64,000 nt of DNA, from positions 9,098-73,097 of the forward strand of contig JAZRWI010000068.1 of assembly GCA_045599645.1 (NCBI GenBank), read 5' to 3'. The first letter of the stretch is position 1. Each line of letters begins with the position of its first letter. This document shows, piece after piece, positions 8,405 to 17,732 of this stretch. Made by a program: the position numbers and the translations under genes. Source of the DNA: RUG334 sp045599645 (GTDB lineage: Bacteria > Muiribacteriota > Ozemobacteria > Ozemobacterales > Ozemobacteraceae). Below the pieces are notes generated by a model. The model saw only the letters and a list, made by a program, of their open reading frames with translations, did no database searches and was not told where the DNA came from.

Positions 8405-8857
8405 ATGCAATTAGTTGATGTATTAAAGGAAAATATGATTTTCCTTAACTTCGAAGCAGCAAATAAAGAAGATGCTATTGAAAAATTTATAAATTCCTTA
8501 GAAAAGACAGGAACAATTAAAGAAGCAAATGCTCTTAAAGATGCTCTACTTGAACGTGAAAAATTAGGTACCACTGGCGTTGGTAACGGAATTGCTATGC
8601 CACACGCTCGTTCAAGCGCTATTAAAGATTTAACAGTAGCTTTCTTTAGAAGCGAAAAGGGTTTTGATTTTAAATCAATGGATTCTGAACCAGTTCATTT
8701 GGTATTCTTGTTATTGGCTCCAGTATCAGCTGGTGGTCCATATTTAAAGCTTCTTGCTAATATTTCTAGACTTCTTAGAAGTGAAGATTTTAGAAATTCT
8801 CTCATGGAAGCCAAAGATGTTGCTGCAGTAATGCAGATTATTCAGGATAACGAATAA
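8405..8857 (+). CDS. PTS EIIA-like protein (fructose/PtsN type)
   Basis: A 150-residue single-domain protein matching the fructose/mannitol EIIA fold. The phosphoacceptor histidine lies in 'GVGNGIAMPHARSSAI' (near residue 63), and the conserved 'VFLLLAP...YLKLLANISRLLR' helix follows. Such stand-alone domains are either sugar PTS components or regulatory PtsN (nitrogen PTS). No EIIB/EIIC genes are nearby, which favours a regulatory role; the identity of its phosphodonor is not visible here. It has its own promoter and a strong Shine-Dalgarno. Confidence 0.88.
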   Translation: MQLVDVLKENMIFLNFEAANKEDAIEKFINSLEKTGTIKEANALKDALLEREKLGTTGVGNGIAMPHARSSAIKDLTVAFFRSEKGFDFKSMDSEPVHLVFLLLAPVSAGGPYLKLLANISRLLRSEDFRNSLMEAKDVAAVMQIIQDNE

Positions 8858-8869
8858 TTAGGTTTTATT

Positions 8870-9376
8870 TTGAATAAATTCAGAATTATAGCAATTATAA
8901 CCCTGTTATCCTTTTATGGTGCAGGGTTTTGCGTTTTAGATAATTCAGGGTCTGACTTAAAGCTTAAATATTCTGTTGATGCTGCTTCAAAAAGAAATAG
9001 CAGAAAGAATAAAAAGGATTCGAAAAAATCCGAAAGTAAAAAAGCTGTTGAAGAGCAGAAGGAAGATACTGAATTATTGATGGACAATGAGCTGGCACGT
9101 AATTATATGCCAGATATATATCGTTGTCCAGATTGCGGATATGAACAGGATGAACCAGGTAATTGCCCCGATCATGTAACTCTTGAACTAATCAAGATTA
9201 TATCTGATCCGAAAGATCCTTTGGCTCCTGCTGAACTTGATGGGAATGAAGATATTCTTGTTGATGTTCCTTTAAATATTCAATTTAAAAAAGATCAAAT
9301 TGAAGAAAAGAAGGAAGATGATAAGGATACAAAATCAAAAAAGAATTCTTCAAACAAATCAAAAACGAGTAAATAA
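8870..9376 (+). CDS. Secreted Lys-rich protein with a zinc-ribbon-like knuckle
   Basis: A 168-residue protein that uses a TTG start, with TTAGG 7 bases upstream; no better start exists that keeps the signal peptide (residues 3-22, hydrophobic). The mature part has highly charged Lys/Ser/Glu stretches at both ends and a central C-x2-C...C motif (YRCPDCGYEQDEPGNCPDH, near residue 85) that resembles metal-binding heavy-metal-domain or zinc-ribbon knuckles. Function unknown. It sits 12 bases after the EIIA-like gene and 2 bases before the next gene, so it is probably in one transcript with them. Confidence 0.65.
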   Translation: MNKFRIIAIITLLSFYGAGFCVLDNSGSDLKLKYSVDAASKRNSRKNKKDSKKSESKKAVEEQKEDTELLMDNELARNYMPDIYRCPDCGYEQDEPGNCPDHVTLELIKIISDPKDPLAPAELDGNEDILVDVPLNIQFKKDQIEEKKEDDKDTKSKKNSSNKSKTSK

Positions 9377-9378
9377 TT

Positions 9379-10377
9379 ATGAAAAAGCCTTTAGAAAAAT
9401 TATCTATAATCTTAGCTTTGTTCTCTGCGCTTAGCTTGGCTTTACCAGTTGATGCAGCTGATAAAGAAAAGGAAGGAATCGTAAGAGGAAGTTATATCAA
9501 TCTTAGAGCTGAACCAAAATTCAATTCTCAGATTGTTGGTAAGAAATTAAGAGGGGATACCTATACAATCAAATTTGAACAACAGAATTGGTTAAAGGTA
9601 ATCTTCAAGGATAATACTGAAGGCTGGATATATAAAACATTAATCGAAGCAACTAACAAGGAAGCTTTGGAAAACAAAACTGAATTAGAAGAAAATAATT
9701 CTTCTGATCAAAAAAATGATGATAATGCATCTAAGAAAGATGTAAAAACTGATTCTGCTAAGACTAATGAAAATAAAACAGAAAAATCAAAGCCTGAATC
9801 AGTGAAACCTGCAAAATCAGCATTAGACAGTGAAAAACCGCTTGTAAAGCCTGTAAATCAAAAACAGATTCCTGATGTAGTTGAAGAATCAGGAACTGCT
9901 GAAGAATTATATAATCAAGCTATAAAGCTGTATGAAAAAAGAAAATATGCTGAAGCTCTCGATAAAAATAAAGCTGCCAGCAAGAAGGCTCCTAAAAATG
10001 CAGAAATTCTAAATAATATTGGAAATTGTCAATTTAAGCTTGGTAGAATCGAAGATGCATTAGAATCCTGGAAAGAAGCATTAAAAATAGCCCCAAGATC
10101 AGGTAAGATATGTAATAATCTTGGTATAGCATATTATCAGCTTGATAAAAACAAGGATGCAATAGAATATTACAAAAAAGCAATTTTATTTGAATCTGAT
10201 TTTGCAGATCCATACTACAACATTGCGTCAGTATACGGTTTTATTGGAAACTTTGATGATGCTTTAATGTATTATAAAAAATTCCTGGAATTTAACCCGG
10301 ATGATACAATGAAAAAACTGGCTGATGAACGAATTGCGTATTGCGAAAAACAATTAAATAAAAAGCTAGGGAAGTAA
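9379..10377 (+). CDS. Secreted SH3b and TPR repeat protein
   Basis: A 332-residue protein with a signal peptide (cleavage near residue 26), a bacterial SH3 domain at about 32-92 ('SYINLRAEPKFNSQIVGKK' is the usual opening), a long Lys/Glu/Ser linker to about residue 170, and three to four tetratricopeptide repeats at about 175-330. SH3b domains often bind cell-wall peptides and TPRs bind proteins, so it is likely a periplasmic scaffold. It closes the operon that starts with the EIIA-like gene; a terminator follows. Confidence 0.85.
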   Translation: MKKPLEKLSIILALFSALSLALPVDAADKEKEGIVRGSYINLRAEPKFNSQIVGKKLRGDTYTIKFEQQNWLKVIFKDNTEGWIYKTLIEATNKEALENKTELEENNSSDQKNDDNASKKDVKTDSAKTNENKTEKSKPESVKPAKSALDSEKPLVKPVNQKQIPDVVEESGTAEELYNQAIKLYEKRKYAEALDKNKAASKKAPKNAEILNNIGNCQFKLGRIEDALESWKEALKIAPRSGKICNNLGIAYYQLDKNKDAIEYYKKAILFESDFADPYYNIASVYGFIGNFDDALMYYKKFLEFNPDDTMKKLADERIAYCEKQLNKKLGK

Positions 10378-10378
10378 T

Positions 10379-10410
10379 AAAAAGGCCACTCAAAAGAGTG
10401 GCCTTTTTAT
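10379..10410. terminator. Bidirectional terminator between convergent genes
   Basis: Perfect 10-bp stem 10381-10390/10397-10406 (AAAGGCCACT/AGTGGCCTTT) with a 6-base loop, A-run before and T-run after, shared by the genes ending at 10377 and 10410. Confidence 0.85.
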
Positions 10411-12281
10411 TACTGACTAAATCCTTTTCTGAAAACAAAGACAGAATCAGATTTTGTTTTAACTATTAGCTTGTCACTATCAAGCTTCAGAGAATCTTCT
10501 ATAAGTTCTCCGTTTACATGACAGGTCCATTTTATGCTTTCACTTCCAACATGCATGCAGAATATCCAACCATCTGCTGTACCTATATACATGACTTTAT
10601 CGTCAAAAACCGGATTAGTTACAAAGGTTCTATTCTTACTAGTGAAGATTAATTTTGTAGAACCAGATTCTGGGTTTACAGAATAAATTTTTTCTCTATG
10701 AGCATAAATACCCTTTTCATTATTGAAAACAACAGGGTATATATCCGCTTTATTTGGAAGCGCATTTAATCTGCATTCTACATTACCGCCATCGAGTTCA
10801 ACAGCATAGTATAAACCTTCTTCAGTTATAAAATGAGCCTTTCTATCATTAACCCACACTGGTTTTATACTTGAAAAACTTTCATTAAAAATCTTATGTA
10901 TCAGATGACCATCTTTATAGCTGAGTGTAACAATTTCACCTGTTTTAAATGATGCAACGAGGTTTTCACCATATTCAGACAATAAACCTCTTTGAGCTCT
11001 TCCACCAATTTTAGAAACTGTGTGCTGATATTCCCATTCCTGAGTTCCTTTTTTTATGTCCAGACATTTAATAAAACCATTCTGACAAGCAACTATGAGT
11101 TTGTTACCATGTTCAAGATATGAAATATCATCAAGATATTTATCAGGGAAGAGTCTCGAAATCTTTGAGGGTTGATCAATGGTATTTAACCAAAGTTCTT
11201 CACCTTTTTCCACATCATAAACAGCTATTTTACCATATTCATAAAATGCTATCATATACTTACCATCAGATGAGAAATGAGTAGTAATAGGAATCAATAC
11301 TTTATTTTCATCTGAAATTTCTTCATTTGCATATTCTGTATCAGATGCAGTCATTTCTGGATATGGTATTTCCCAAGAAGTATCACCTAAGTTATTTGTG
11401 TAGCAAATAAACTTATTTTCAGTCGCAACTATAGGAGCATTTGTTTTTTCAATACCTTTATTTACGACTACTGAATTTACAAAGGTTTTACCAACTTCCT
11501 TGCCATCATTGATTGAGAATGCTCTAACATCCTTACCATTATTAACCCAGATATAATTATCATCAAATGACACATTACCTGGTGTTCTTGTTACAAACTT
11601 TTCAAGGGGATTATATTTCTGATAAACTTGCCATATAAGCTTTTCTTCATTATTGTTTGAGTATTTGTTATAAGACGAATAACTAATTTGCAAGCCGAGA
11701 ATTAAAGCAATCGCTCCAACATAACCCATCCATTTCCCATCGCCCCAATCTTTACCAAAAATCATTTCAAAAAATGACTTAACGATTAAAGCAGTTAAGA
11801 ATTGTATGAATGTTAATGCAGCAATAATTCCGGTCATAGAACCAGTAACAAGTAATTCGTATGGAATATTTTTTCTTGTCCAAGCGGACTGAATTATATC
11901 TATTATGCTGGATAAATTATTAACTACTGGTTCATAAACATTACCAAACCAAGCAGAGAATATACCAAATATAAAGAAAATTCCTGCAAATACAGAGTAT
12001 ATAATGGAACGCATCATAATCTGTATGGCAAGAAGCATTAGTAAAATACTTCCTATAAAGATATAGGATATTACACTCATTGGTGGGAATGTTATAAATT
12101 CACCAAAGCAATTACCTAAGTGATAAAGCTGGTAGAAGATAATGCATGCCAATGGTAACATGAATACAAAATTCTTCAACGTTTCCAAAAGATGCGATTT
12201 CTTCTTTGGTTTTGTTTTAGTTACAGCCTTTTCCGGTTTAATGACCACCGGATTATTTGTTACTATTGGTACATCGTCCAT
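10410..12281 (-). CDS. Membrane protein with a PQQ/WD-like beta-propeller domain
   Basis: A 623-residue protein. After a basic cytoplasmic N-terminus, about six hydrophobic segments span residues 30-210; the remainder (about 220-620) is a repeated beta-propeller with motifs such as 'GKEVGKTF', 'KGEELWLNTI' and 'GTQEWEYQ', typical of PQQ-like quinoprotein or BamB-like repeats. There is no dehydrogenase active site, so an enzymatic role is not supported. It is a single-gene unit on the minus strand, divergent from the RsbW-like gene at 12431. Confidence 0.75.
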   Translation of the reverse strand: MDDVPIVTNNPVVIKPEKAVTKTKPKKKSHLLETLKNFVFMLPLACIIFYQLYHLGNCFGEFITFPPMSVISYIFIGSILLMLLAIQIMMRSIIYSVFAGIFFIFGIFSAWFGNVYEPVVNNLSSIIDIIQSAWTRKNIPYELLVTGSMTGIIAALTFIQFLTALIVKSFFEMIFGKDWGDGKWMGYVGAIALILGLQISYSSYNKYSNNNEEKLIWQVYQKYNPLEKFVTRTPGNVSFDDNYIWVNNGKDVRAFSINDGKEVGKTFVNSVVVNKGIEKTNAPIVATENKFICYTNNLGDTSWEIPYPEMTASDTEYANEEISDENKVLIPITTHFSSDGKYMIAFYEYGKIAVYDVEKGEELWLNTIDQPSKISRLFPDKYLDDISYLEHGNKLIVACQNGFIKCLDIKKGTQEWEYQHTVSKIGGRAQRGLLSEYGENLVASFKTGEIVTLSYKDGHLIHKIFNESFSSIKPVWVNDRKAHFITEEGLYYAVELDGGNVECRLNALPNKADIYPVVFNNEKGIYAHREKIYSVNPESGSTKLIFTSKNRTFVTNPVFDDKVMYIGTADGWIFCMHVGSESIKWTCHVNGELIEDSLKLDSDKLIVKTKSDSVFVFRKGFSQ

Positions 12282-12358
12282 GGTAAACCCTCTGAAATAG
12301 AATTAGTCAAAACGTACATCGGAAGCAGAGCAAATTTTATTAACTATTTGAAATATTC

Positions 12359-12387
12359 TTGACACATTTATAAGTAAAATATAAACT
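12359..12387 (+). promoter_or_regulatory. Sigma-70-type promoter of the RsbW-like/TldD operon
   Basis: Perfect TTGACA at 12359-12364. The -10 is either TATAAA at 12380-12385 (15-base spacer) or TAAACT at 12382-12387 (17-base spacer). Confidence 0.6.
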
Positions 12388-12430
12388 AATTTTACTGCAG
12401 TTTAGACCCTAGTGGTTTAGGAGGTTCCTC

Positions 12431-13462
12431 TTGTCATCGGTATCACATATTTTCTTTAAAATAGCCAATGAAAAGGATTCAGAGCTTGAAGCCTGTGAAT
12501 ACCTTGATTTATTTGCGCGTAAATGCGGTTTTTGTTCAGAAACTATAGATGAAATGCGACTTGCTTTTATAGAAGCAATTATAAATGCTAAAGAACACGC
12601 ACCAAAAGATTTACCTAATGCTGAACATAAAGATATTCATTGTACATTAACATATGTAAATGATAATATTGAAATAAATATAAGAGATTATGGTAAAGGC
12701 TTTGATCCAACTGTTGTGGAAAAGCCTGATATACGAAAAAAGCTAAAGTCTTCTTACAAAAGAGGTTGGGGACTAATGCTTATGGAAAAGCTTATGGATG
12801 GCGCAGAAATCTCATCTATGCCACCATCAGGTACATTGATACACTTAGTTAAGAAAAAACTTCAGAATGTTGAACCTAATGAATCGCAAATAGCAAAAGA
12901 ACAAAAGAGATTTGAACGTCTGAGATACATTCTCGGTAGTTTTATTGATTTGAGTTCATTCTTATGTCAAAGCAAAAATCTACAGTCCGGTTTGCGTTCA
13001 ATGTTAAGAATATTATTAGGTACACTTGGAGTTTCAAGAGGTGCCGTTTATACTTTTGATAAGGAATCAAAGAACCTTTCTTGTTTCGTAGATATAAAAC
13101 TTAGAGCTAATGCTAAGCTTCCAAAGATTGAGCTCTCTCCAGAAACATTAGAAAAAATATCTGCAAAATCAGATTGTGTTGTTACTGACATTATTAAAGA
13201 AGATGTTAGTAATTTTAACGATGCATTTAAAAATGATGGAATAACCCATGTCTATGCTTTAAAAACTGATGATAATAATCATGGGCTGCTAATACTGGGT
13301 AATAGATTCCATAATGATGAACCGGAAGATTTTGACAGTGAATTATTGACAGTAATAGCTCGTAACATTTCTTCAGCTATAAATACATATAAATTAATGG
13401 AAAATCTGAAAGTCGCCAATACAGAATTAGATAAACGTTTGGCTGAACTGGAAGGGAAATAA
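12431..13462 (+). CDS. RsbW-like anti-sigma ATPase domain fused to a GAF domain
   Basis: A 343-residue protein. The start is TTG, fixed by AGGAGG at 12419-12424, 6 bases upstream. Residues 1-145 form a GHKL ATPase of the anti-sigma serine kinase kind, with N box 'FIEAIINAKEHA', G1 'IRDYGKGFDP' and G2 'RGWGLMLMEKLMDG'. Residues about 170-330 are a GAF domain that could bind a small ligand, and the end is a short coiled coil. It probably takes part in a partner-switching system, but no STAS antagonist or alternative sigma gene lies nearby. Confidence 0.85.
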   Translation: MSSVSHIFFKIANEKDSELEACEYLDLFARKCGFCSETIDEMRLAFIEAIINAKEHAPKDLPNAEHKDIHCTLTYVNDNIEINIRDYGKGFDPTVVEKPDIRKKLKSSYKRGWGLMLMEKLMDGAEISSMPPSGTLIHLVKKKLQNVEPNESQIAKEQKRFERLRYILGSFIDLSSFLCQSKNLQSGLRSMLRILLGTLGVSRGAVYTFDKESKNLSCFVDIKLRANAKLPKIELSPETLEKISAKSDCVVTDIIKEDVSNFNDAFKNDGITHVYALKTDDNNHGLLILGNRFHNDEPEDFDSELLTVIARNISSAINTYKLMENLKVANTELDKRLAELEGK

Positions 13463-13489
13463 TATAAGACAAAAAGGGGCCTTGTAAGA

Positions 13490-14974
13490 ATGACGCTTTC
13501 AGCCGAATTAAAAGCTGCAATAAGAAGTAATATTAATAAGTTAACACAGAATGGCGCTGAATACGTTGATGTTAGATATTATACTTGTGATGACCTTGAA
13601 GAATTAATTCTTGATGATGGTAATCTAGAAACTAACAGAACTGTATATGAAAGTGGTATTGGTGTAAGGGTATTATGGGGCGGAGCCTGGGGCTTTGCTG
13701 CAACAAGTGATATCAATGATATAGGTAATTGTTTTGAATTAGCTCGAAATAACGCAGAAACTGCTTCAAAACTTGTAAAAATAAGATTAGATATGGGCAA
13801 AATACCTGCTCATTGTGATTCTTATAGTTCACCAATCGTAACTGATTACTTTCAGGTCTCACTTAAAGATAAGCTGGAATTTCTTAAATCAATTGATGAA
13901 GAACTAAATGAATCCTGGATTACTAAAAGAATGATTAGAACTCAGTTCCAAAGAAGTTCTGTATATTTCTTTAATAGTGAAGGAACAGAAACCGTTAAAA
14001 ATATGAGAGATGTCTTTGGGCACATCGAAATATTTGCAACAGATAAAGACGGTCAGAATCAGAGAAGAAGCCATGATTTATTTTCAAATGGAAATCCAAC
14101 TCGTGGCTATGAAATGCTCACTGACCCCGATTTATTTTCATCACATGCCGGTAGATTAAAATATGAATTAAAGCAACTTATAAATGCTGATGAATTGGAA
14201 TATGGAAAAAGATCTGTAATCATAACACCAGGGCAGGGATTTTTGCAGGTTCATGAAACTATAGGCCACCCGTTGGAATTAGATAGAATTTTGGGTTACG
14301 AACTTTCTTATGCTGGTGGTTCCTTTGTTAATCTCGAATCATTCGGTCACTTAAGATATGGCTCTGAAAAGTTAAATGTATCTGCTGGTGGTGATTTCCC
14401 AAATTCACCAGGTAGCTTTGGCTTTGATGATGAAGGTTCTCCAGAAGGCAATTATCTACTTATAGATAAAGGTATTCTTGTCAATGCTATAAGTTCAAGA
14501 GCAATGATTTCTGAAGCTAATCAAAAAATTGGCTATCAGCTTTTCAAGAAAAGTGGTGGATGTGCTAGAACAACAGCATTTTACAGAGCTCCAATTGATA
14601 GAATGACAAATGTCAATATTTTACCTGGTAATGACGGAACCATGGAAGATATAATCGCATCAACAGAAGATGGTATTATAGTCGATACACCTCTATCATG
14701 GTCAATAGGTTCCAATAGAGAACATTTCCATTTTGCATGTGAAATAGCCTGGGAAGTAAAGAACGGTGAAAAAACCAGAATGCTTCGTAATCCAAGCTAT
14801 CAAGGTCATACTCTGGAATTCTATAATAATGTTTCAGCCGTAGGTGATAAGTCAACTTGGCAATTATGGCAAGTAGATAACTGTGGCAAAGGTGAACCGA
14901 ATCAAGCTTTGGAATTAGGTCATGGTGTTCCTGTTTTTAAAGTTGATAATGTAATTACAGGAGAAATGAAATAA
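13490..14974 (+). CDS. tldD: TldD-family metalloprotease
   Basis: A 494-residue TldD/PmbA-family protein. The metal-binding HExxxH motif is present at 255-260 (HETIGH, followed by PLELD), so this is the catalytic subunit. Known TldD acts with TldE as a heterodimer that degrades unfolded peptides and trims some modified peptides such as microcins. The gene sits 28 bases after the RsbW-like gene and 2 bases before the TldE-like partner. Length is close to E. coli TldD. Confidence 0.93.
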   Translation: MTLSAELKAAIRSNINKLTQNGAEYVDVRYYTCDDLEELILDDGNLETNRTVYESGIGVRVLWGGAWGFAATSDINDIGNCFELARNNAETASKLVKIRLDMGKIPAHCDSYSSPIVTDYFQVSLKDKLEFLKSIDEELNESWITKRMIRTQFQRSSVYFFNSEGTETVKNMRDVFGHIEIFATDKDGQNQRRSHDLFSNGNPTRGYEMLTDPDLFSSHAGRLKYELKQLINADELEYGKRSVIITPGQGFLQVHETIGHPLELDRILGYELSYAGGSFVNLESFGHLRYGSEKLNVSAGGDFPNSPGSFGFDDEGSPEGNYLLIDKGILVNAISSRAMISEANQKIGYQLFKKSGGCARTTAFYRAPIDRMTNVNILPGNDGTMEDIIASTEDGIIVDTPLSWSIGSNREHFHFACEIAWEVKNGEKTRMLRNPSYQGHTLEFYNNVSAVGDKSTWQLWQVDNCGKGEPNQALELGHGVPVFKVDNVITGEMK

Positions 14975-14976
14975 CC

Positions 14977-16353
14977 ATGAGAAATTGCAAAGCTTTCGAT
15001 TATATAAGGACTATTAGAGATATAGCTGCAGAAAAAGGAATAAATGCTTCTTTTGAACTTCATATTGAAAAAAGTCATTTAATGAGAATTGGTAATAATT
15101 CTGTTTCATTAAATACATCTGAACACCTCAACAGATTGTGTATTGAAGTAATAAAAGGTAAAAAATCTGGCTTTCATATTCAGATGGGTACAATTACCTC
15201 ACCTGAATATGTAGAAAAAGCTCTTAATATTGCTATTGAAAAAGCTGAAAATGCATTTGAAAGTAACTATACACCATTATTGTCTGGTCCGACAGAAAAT
15301 ATTGAAAAGTCTAATCAATATGATTCTGAATTAGAAAATCTAGACTCCGAATATAAAGTAAATTTTTTTAAGGAAATTATCAATAAAGTTGGTTCAGATT
15401 ATTGCTACTCTGGCTCCTGGTCCAGTGGTTCCGTAGAAAAATTTCTTGTATCTACAAAAAATAGATTTGAAGCATGGCATCTTGGTACTGATCAACAATT
15501 CGTAATGGTTCTTAATCATCCTACTAAAAGGTGGGAACTTAAGAGCGCTTTGACGGGTTGGAGATTAAATGATTTCAAGCCTTCTGACGCAATAGATTAT
15601 TTTAAAAGTCTTTTGCCGGTTTATGAAAATAATGAAGGTTATAAAGTTAAACCTGGTTCCTATACTGTTGCTTTCGGACCAGGTGCAATTTCAGAGCTTT
15701 TATTAGCTTCTAGTGAAATAGCTTTTGATGGCCAGACTTATGAAGATAAGATTTCCTGGCTTTGCAATAATAAATTTGGCGATAAAATCGCTCAAGAATT
15801 CATTTCGCTGTATGATGACCCTGAAAGTGAATTAGTTTTTGGTATGAATTTTGATGATGCCGGCACTGCAAGAAAGAAATTTCCACTAATTGAAAATGGT
15901 AAATTCATGGGAATTATGTATGATAGTTCTACTGCTGCCAAATACAAAAAACCATTAACAGGTCATTCATTAGATTCAGTTAACAATGTGATTTTGCTTC
16001 CTGGTAAAGATACACCTGATATTCTTGAAGCTTGTAAAGATTTAGGAAAGGTTATATTTATCCCTGATATTCATTATGTTGGCATTCCTAGTCCAACAAA
16101 AGGAATTCTAACTGGGAGTTCAAGATATAATGCTGTCTTAATAGAAGATGGTAAAATGGTTGCGCCACTTTTTTCCTGCAGAATTACAGAAAGGATTGGA
16201 AAAATTTTTAACAATATAATTAAAATGTCTAAGGAAAGTATCTCCTTTAATATATCAAACACCTATGAAAGAAGAACTCCTTTTGCATTTGGAATGCCTA
16301 CCTATATCATTGCTAAGAACGTAATGATAACAGATAGTTCTGATAGTTTTTAA
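14977..16353 (+). CDS. TldE/PmbA-family non-catalytic partner
   Basis: A 458-residue TldD/PmbA-family protein without an HExxxH motif at the place where the upstream protein has it. That is the hallmark of the TldE (PmbA) subunit, which completes the peptide-degrading heterodimer. Conserved family features include 'FGPGAISELL' in the middle and the glycine-rich 'GILTGSSRYNAVLIEDGKM' near residue 375-395. It begins 2 bases after tldD, so both are translated from one message. Confidence 0.9.
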   Translation: MRNCKAFDYIRTIRDIAAEKGINASFELHIEKSHLMRIGNNSVSLNTSEHLNRLCIEVIKGKKSGFHIQMGTITSPEYVEKALNIAIEKAENAFESNYTPLLSGPTENIEKSNQYDSELENLDSEYKVNFFKEIINKVGSDYCYSGSWSSGSVEKFLVSTKNRFEAWHLGTDQQFVMVLNHPTKRWELKSALTGWRLNDFKPSDAIDYFKSLLPVYENNEGYKVKPGSYTVAFGPGAISELLLASSEIAFDGQTYEDKISWLCNNKFGDKIAQEFISLYDDPESELVFGMNFDDAGTARKKFPLIENGKFMGIMYDSSTAAKYKKPLTGHSLDSVNNVILLPGKDTPDILEACKDLGKVIFIPDIHYVGIPSPTKGILTGSSRYNAVLIEDGKMVAPLFSCRITERIGKIFNNIIKMSKESISFNISNTYERRTPFAFGMPTYIIAKNVMITDSSDSF

Positions 16354-16356
16354 ATC

Positions 16357-17712
16357 TTGCTTTACACAAAAATAAAAAAGAATGAGCTTCTGAAGGAAAT
16401 CTTCCATATAGCTTTACCAGCTATTGGAGGATTTTTAGGTTTGGTTCTCTTTGATTTTATAGATATCTTCTGGATAGAAAAAATTGGTTCTCAGGCTGTT
16501 GCCGCAGTTGCCTCCGCCGGCTTTTTAATAGGTTCCATTTACTCAATAATTCAAATTCCAACAGCTGGATGTACATCATTAGTTGCTCAGTTTTATGGAG
16601 CAGGAATGATAAAAAAGTGTTGGCAAGTTGCTATTCAATCATCATGGCTCGGATTTTTTATGGGCTTAATAATTACCTTTGTAAGTCTTCCATTTATTGA
16701 TATTCCATTTAAAATGATGGGATTAGATACTGATTCAAGTCTTATAGCAATAGGGTATTTCAAAATTATTTTATATGGTATGCCTTTTATATTCCTGGAC
16801 CAACTATTTGGGAATATTTTTAATGCTTTTGGTGATAATAAGATAAGCAATGTCGTAATGCTAGTCTGTCTATTTATTAATGGCGTTCTGGACCCTATAT
16901 TGATGTTTGGCTGGTTAGGAATGCCTGCTCTTGGTATTGAAGGAGCTGCTATTGCAACAATAATAGGACATTTAGTTTCATTAATGTCTAGAGCTTATAT
17001 TTTAAGAAAACGTAATTATATACCTCCATTTAAGCTTTTTCTTGATAGTAACACATTTTACATAAAGGAAGTTCTGAAAATAGGTTTACCGAATGCGTGC
17101 GCATCCTGGGTATGGTCAATGGTTTACCCAGTTTTAATGAGACAGATAACTCCGTTCGGAGTAATTCAAGTATCTGCAATCGGAGTTTGCCATAGATTAG
17201 AAGATTTTCCTTTCTTTATTGCTCAAGGCTTTGGAATAGCTGCAACATCACTTGTTGGCTTTTATTTAGGAAAACATGAAACTGAAAAAATTGATAAAAT
17301 TTTAGATGGTTGTATGTTTATGTCTTCGATGCTCATAACACCATTTATAATGCTATATCTGTTCACTCCACATAATCTTATTGGCATACTTTCAACCGAT
17401 AGTGCTTTAATTGATGCCGGAGCAGCTTATTTATATATAATTGGAGTATTTGAAATATTTATGGCATATGAAAACCTTTTGACAGGTGTTTTTACTGGCT
17501 TAGGAAAAACATTACCTACAACTCTTGTTACTATGCCTTTAACATTAGGAAGAATACCTCTAGCCTGGTTACTTGCTACGAAATTAGAAATGGGCGTTGA
17601 AGGAATCTGGTGGGCTATTAGTATATCAACTTTGCTTAAAGGGTTAGGCTTATCAATTCTATATAAATTTTATAGGCGAAAAACCAATAACTTTGAAACT
17701 CTGGCTATCTGA
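16357..17712 (+). CDS. MATE-family efflux transporter
   Basis: A 451-residue membrane protein with about 12 hydrophobic segments in two halves, each opening with the MATE pattern ('IALPAIGGFLGLVLFDFIDIFWIEKIGSQAVAAV' in half one, 'GLPNACASWVWSMVYPVLMRQI' in half two). The family exports drugs or metabolites by Na+ or H+ antiport. It starts with TTG, 3 bases after the TldE stop, without its own Shine-Dalgarno, so translation is probably coupled. Since TldD/E can mature peptides, export of a processed peptide is a possible but unproven link. Confidence 0.9.
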   Translation: MLYTKIKKNELLKEIFHIALPAIGGFLGLVLFDFIDIFWIEKIGSQAVAAVASAGFLIGSIYSIIQIPTAGCTSLVAQFYGAGMIKKCWQVAIQSSWLGFFMGLIITFVSLPFIDIPFKMMGLDTDSSLIAIGYFKIILYGMPFIFLDQLFGNIFNAFGDNKISNVVMLVCLFINGVLDPILMFGWLGMPALGIEGAAIATIIGHLVSLMSRAYILRKRNYIPPFKLFLDSNTFYIKEVLKIGLPNACASWVWSMVYPVLMRQITPFGVIQVSAIGVCHRLEDFPFFIAQGFGIAATSLVGFYLGKHETEKIDKILDGCMFMSSMLITPFIMLYLFTPHNLIGILSTDSALIDAGAAYLYIIGVFEIFMAYENLLTGVFTGLGKTLPTTLVTMPLTLGRIPLAWLLATKLEMGVEGIWWAISISTLLKGLGLSILYKFYRRKTNNFETLAI

Positions 17713-17732
17713 GGGATTACCATAAATAGCCA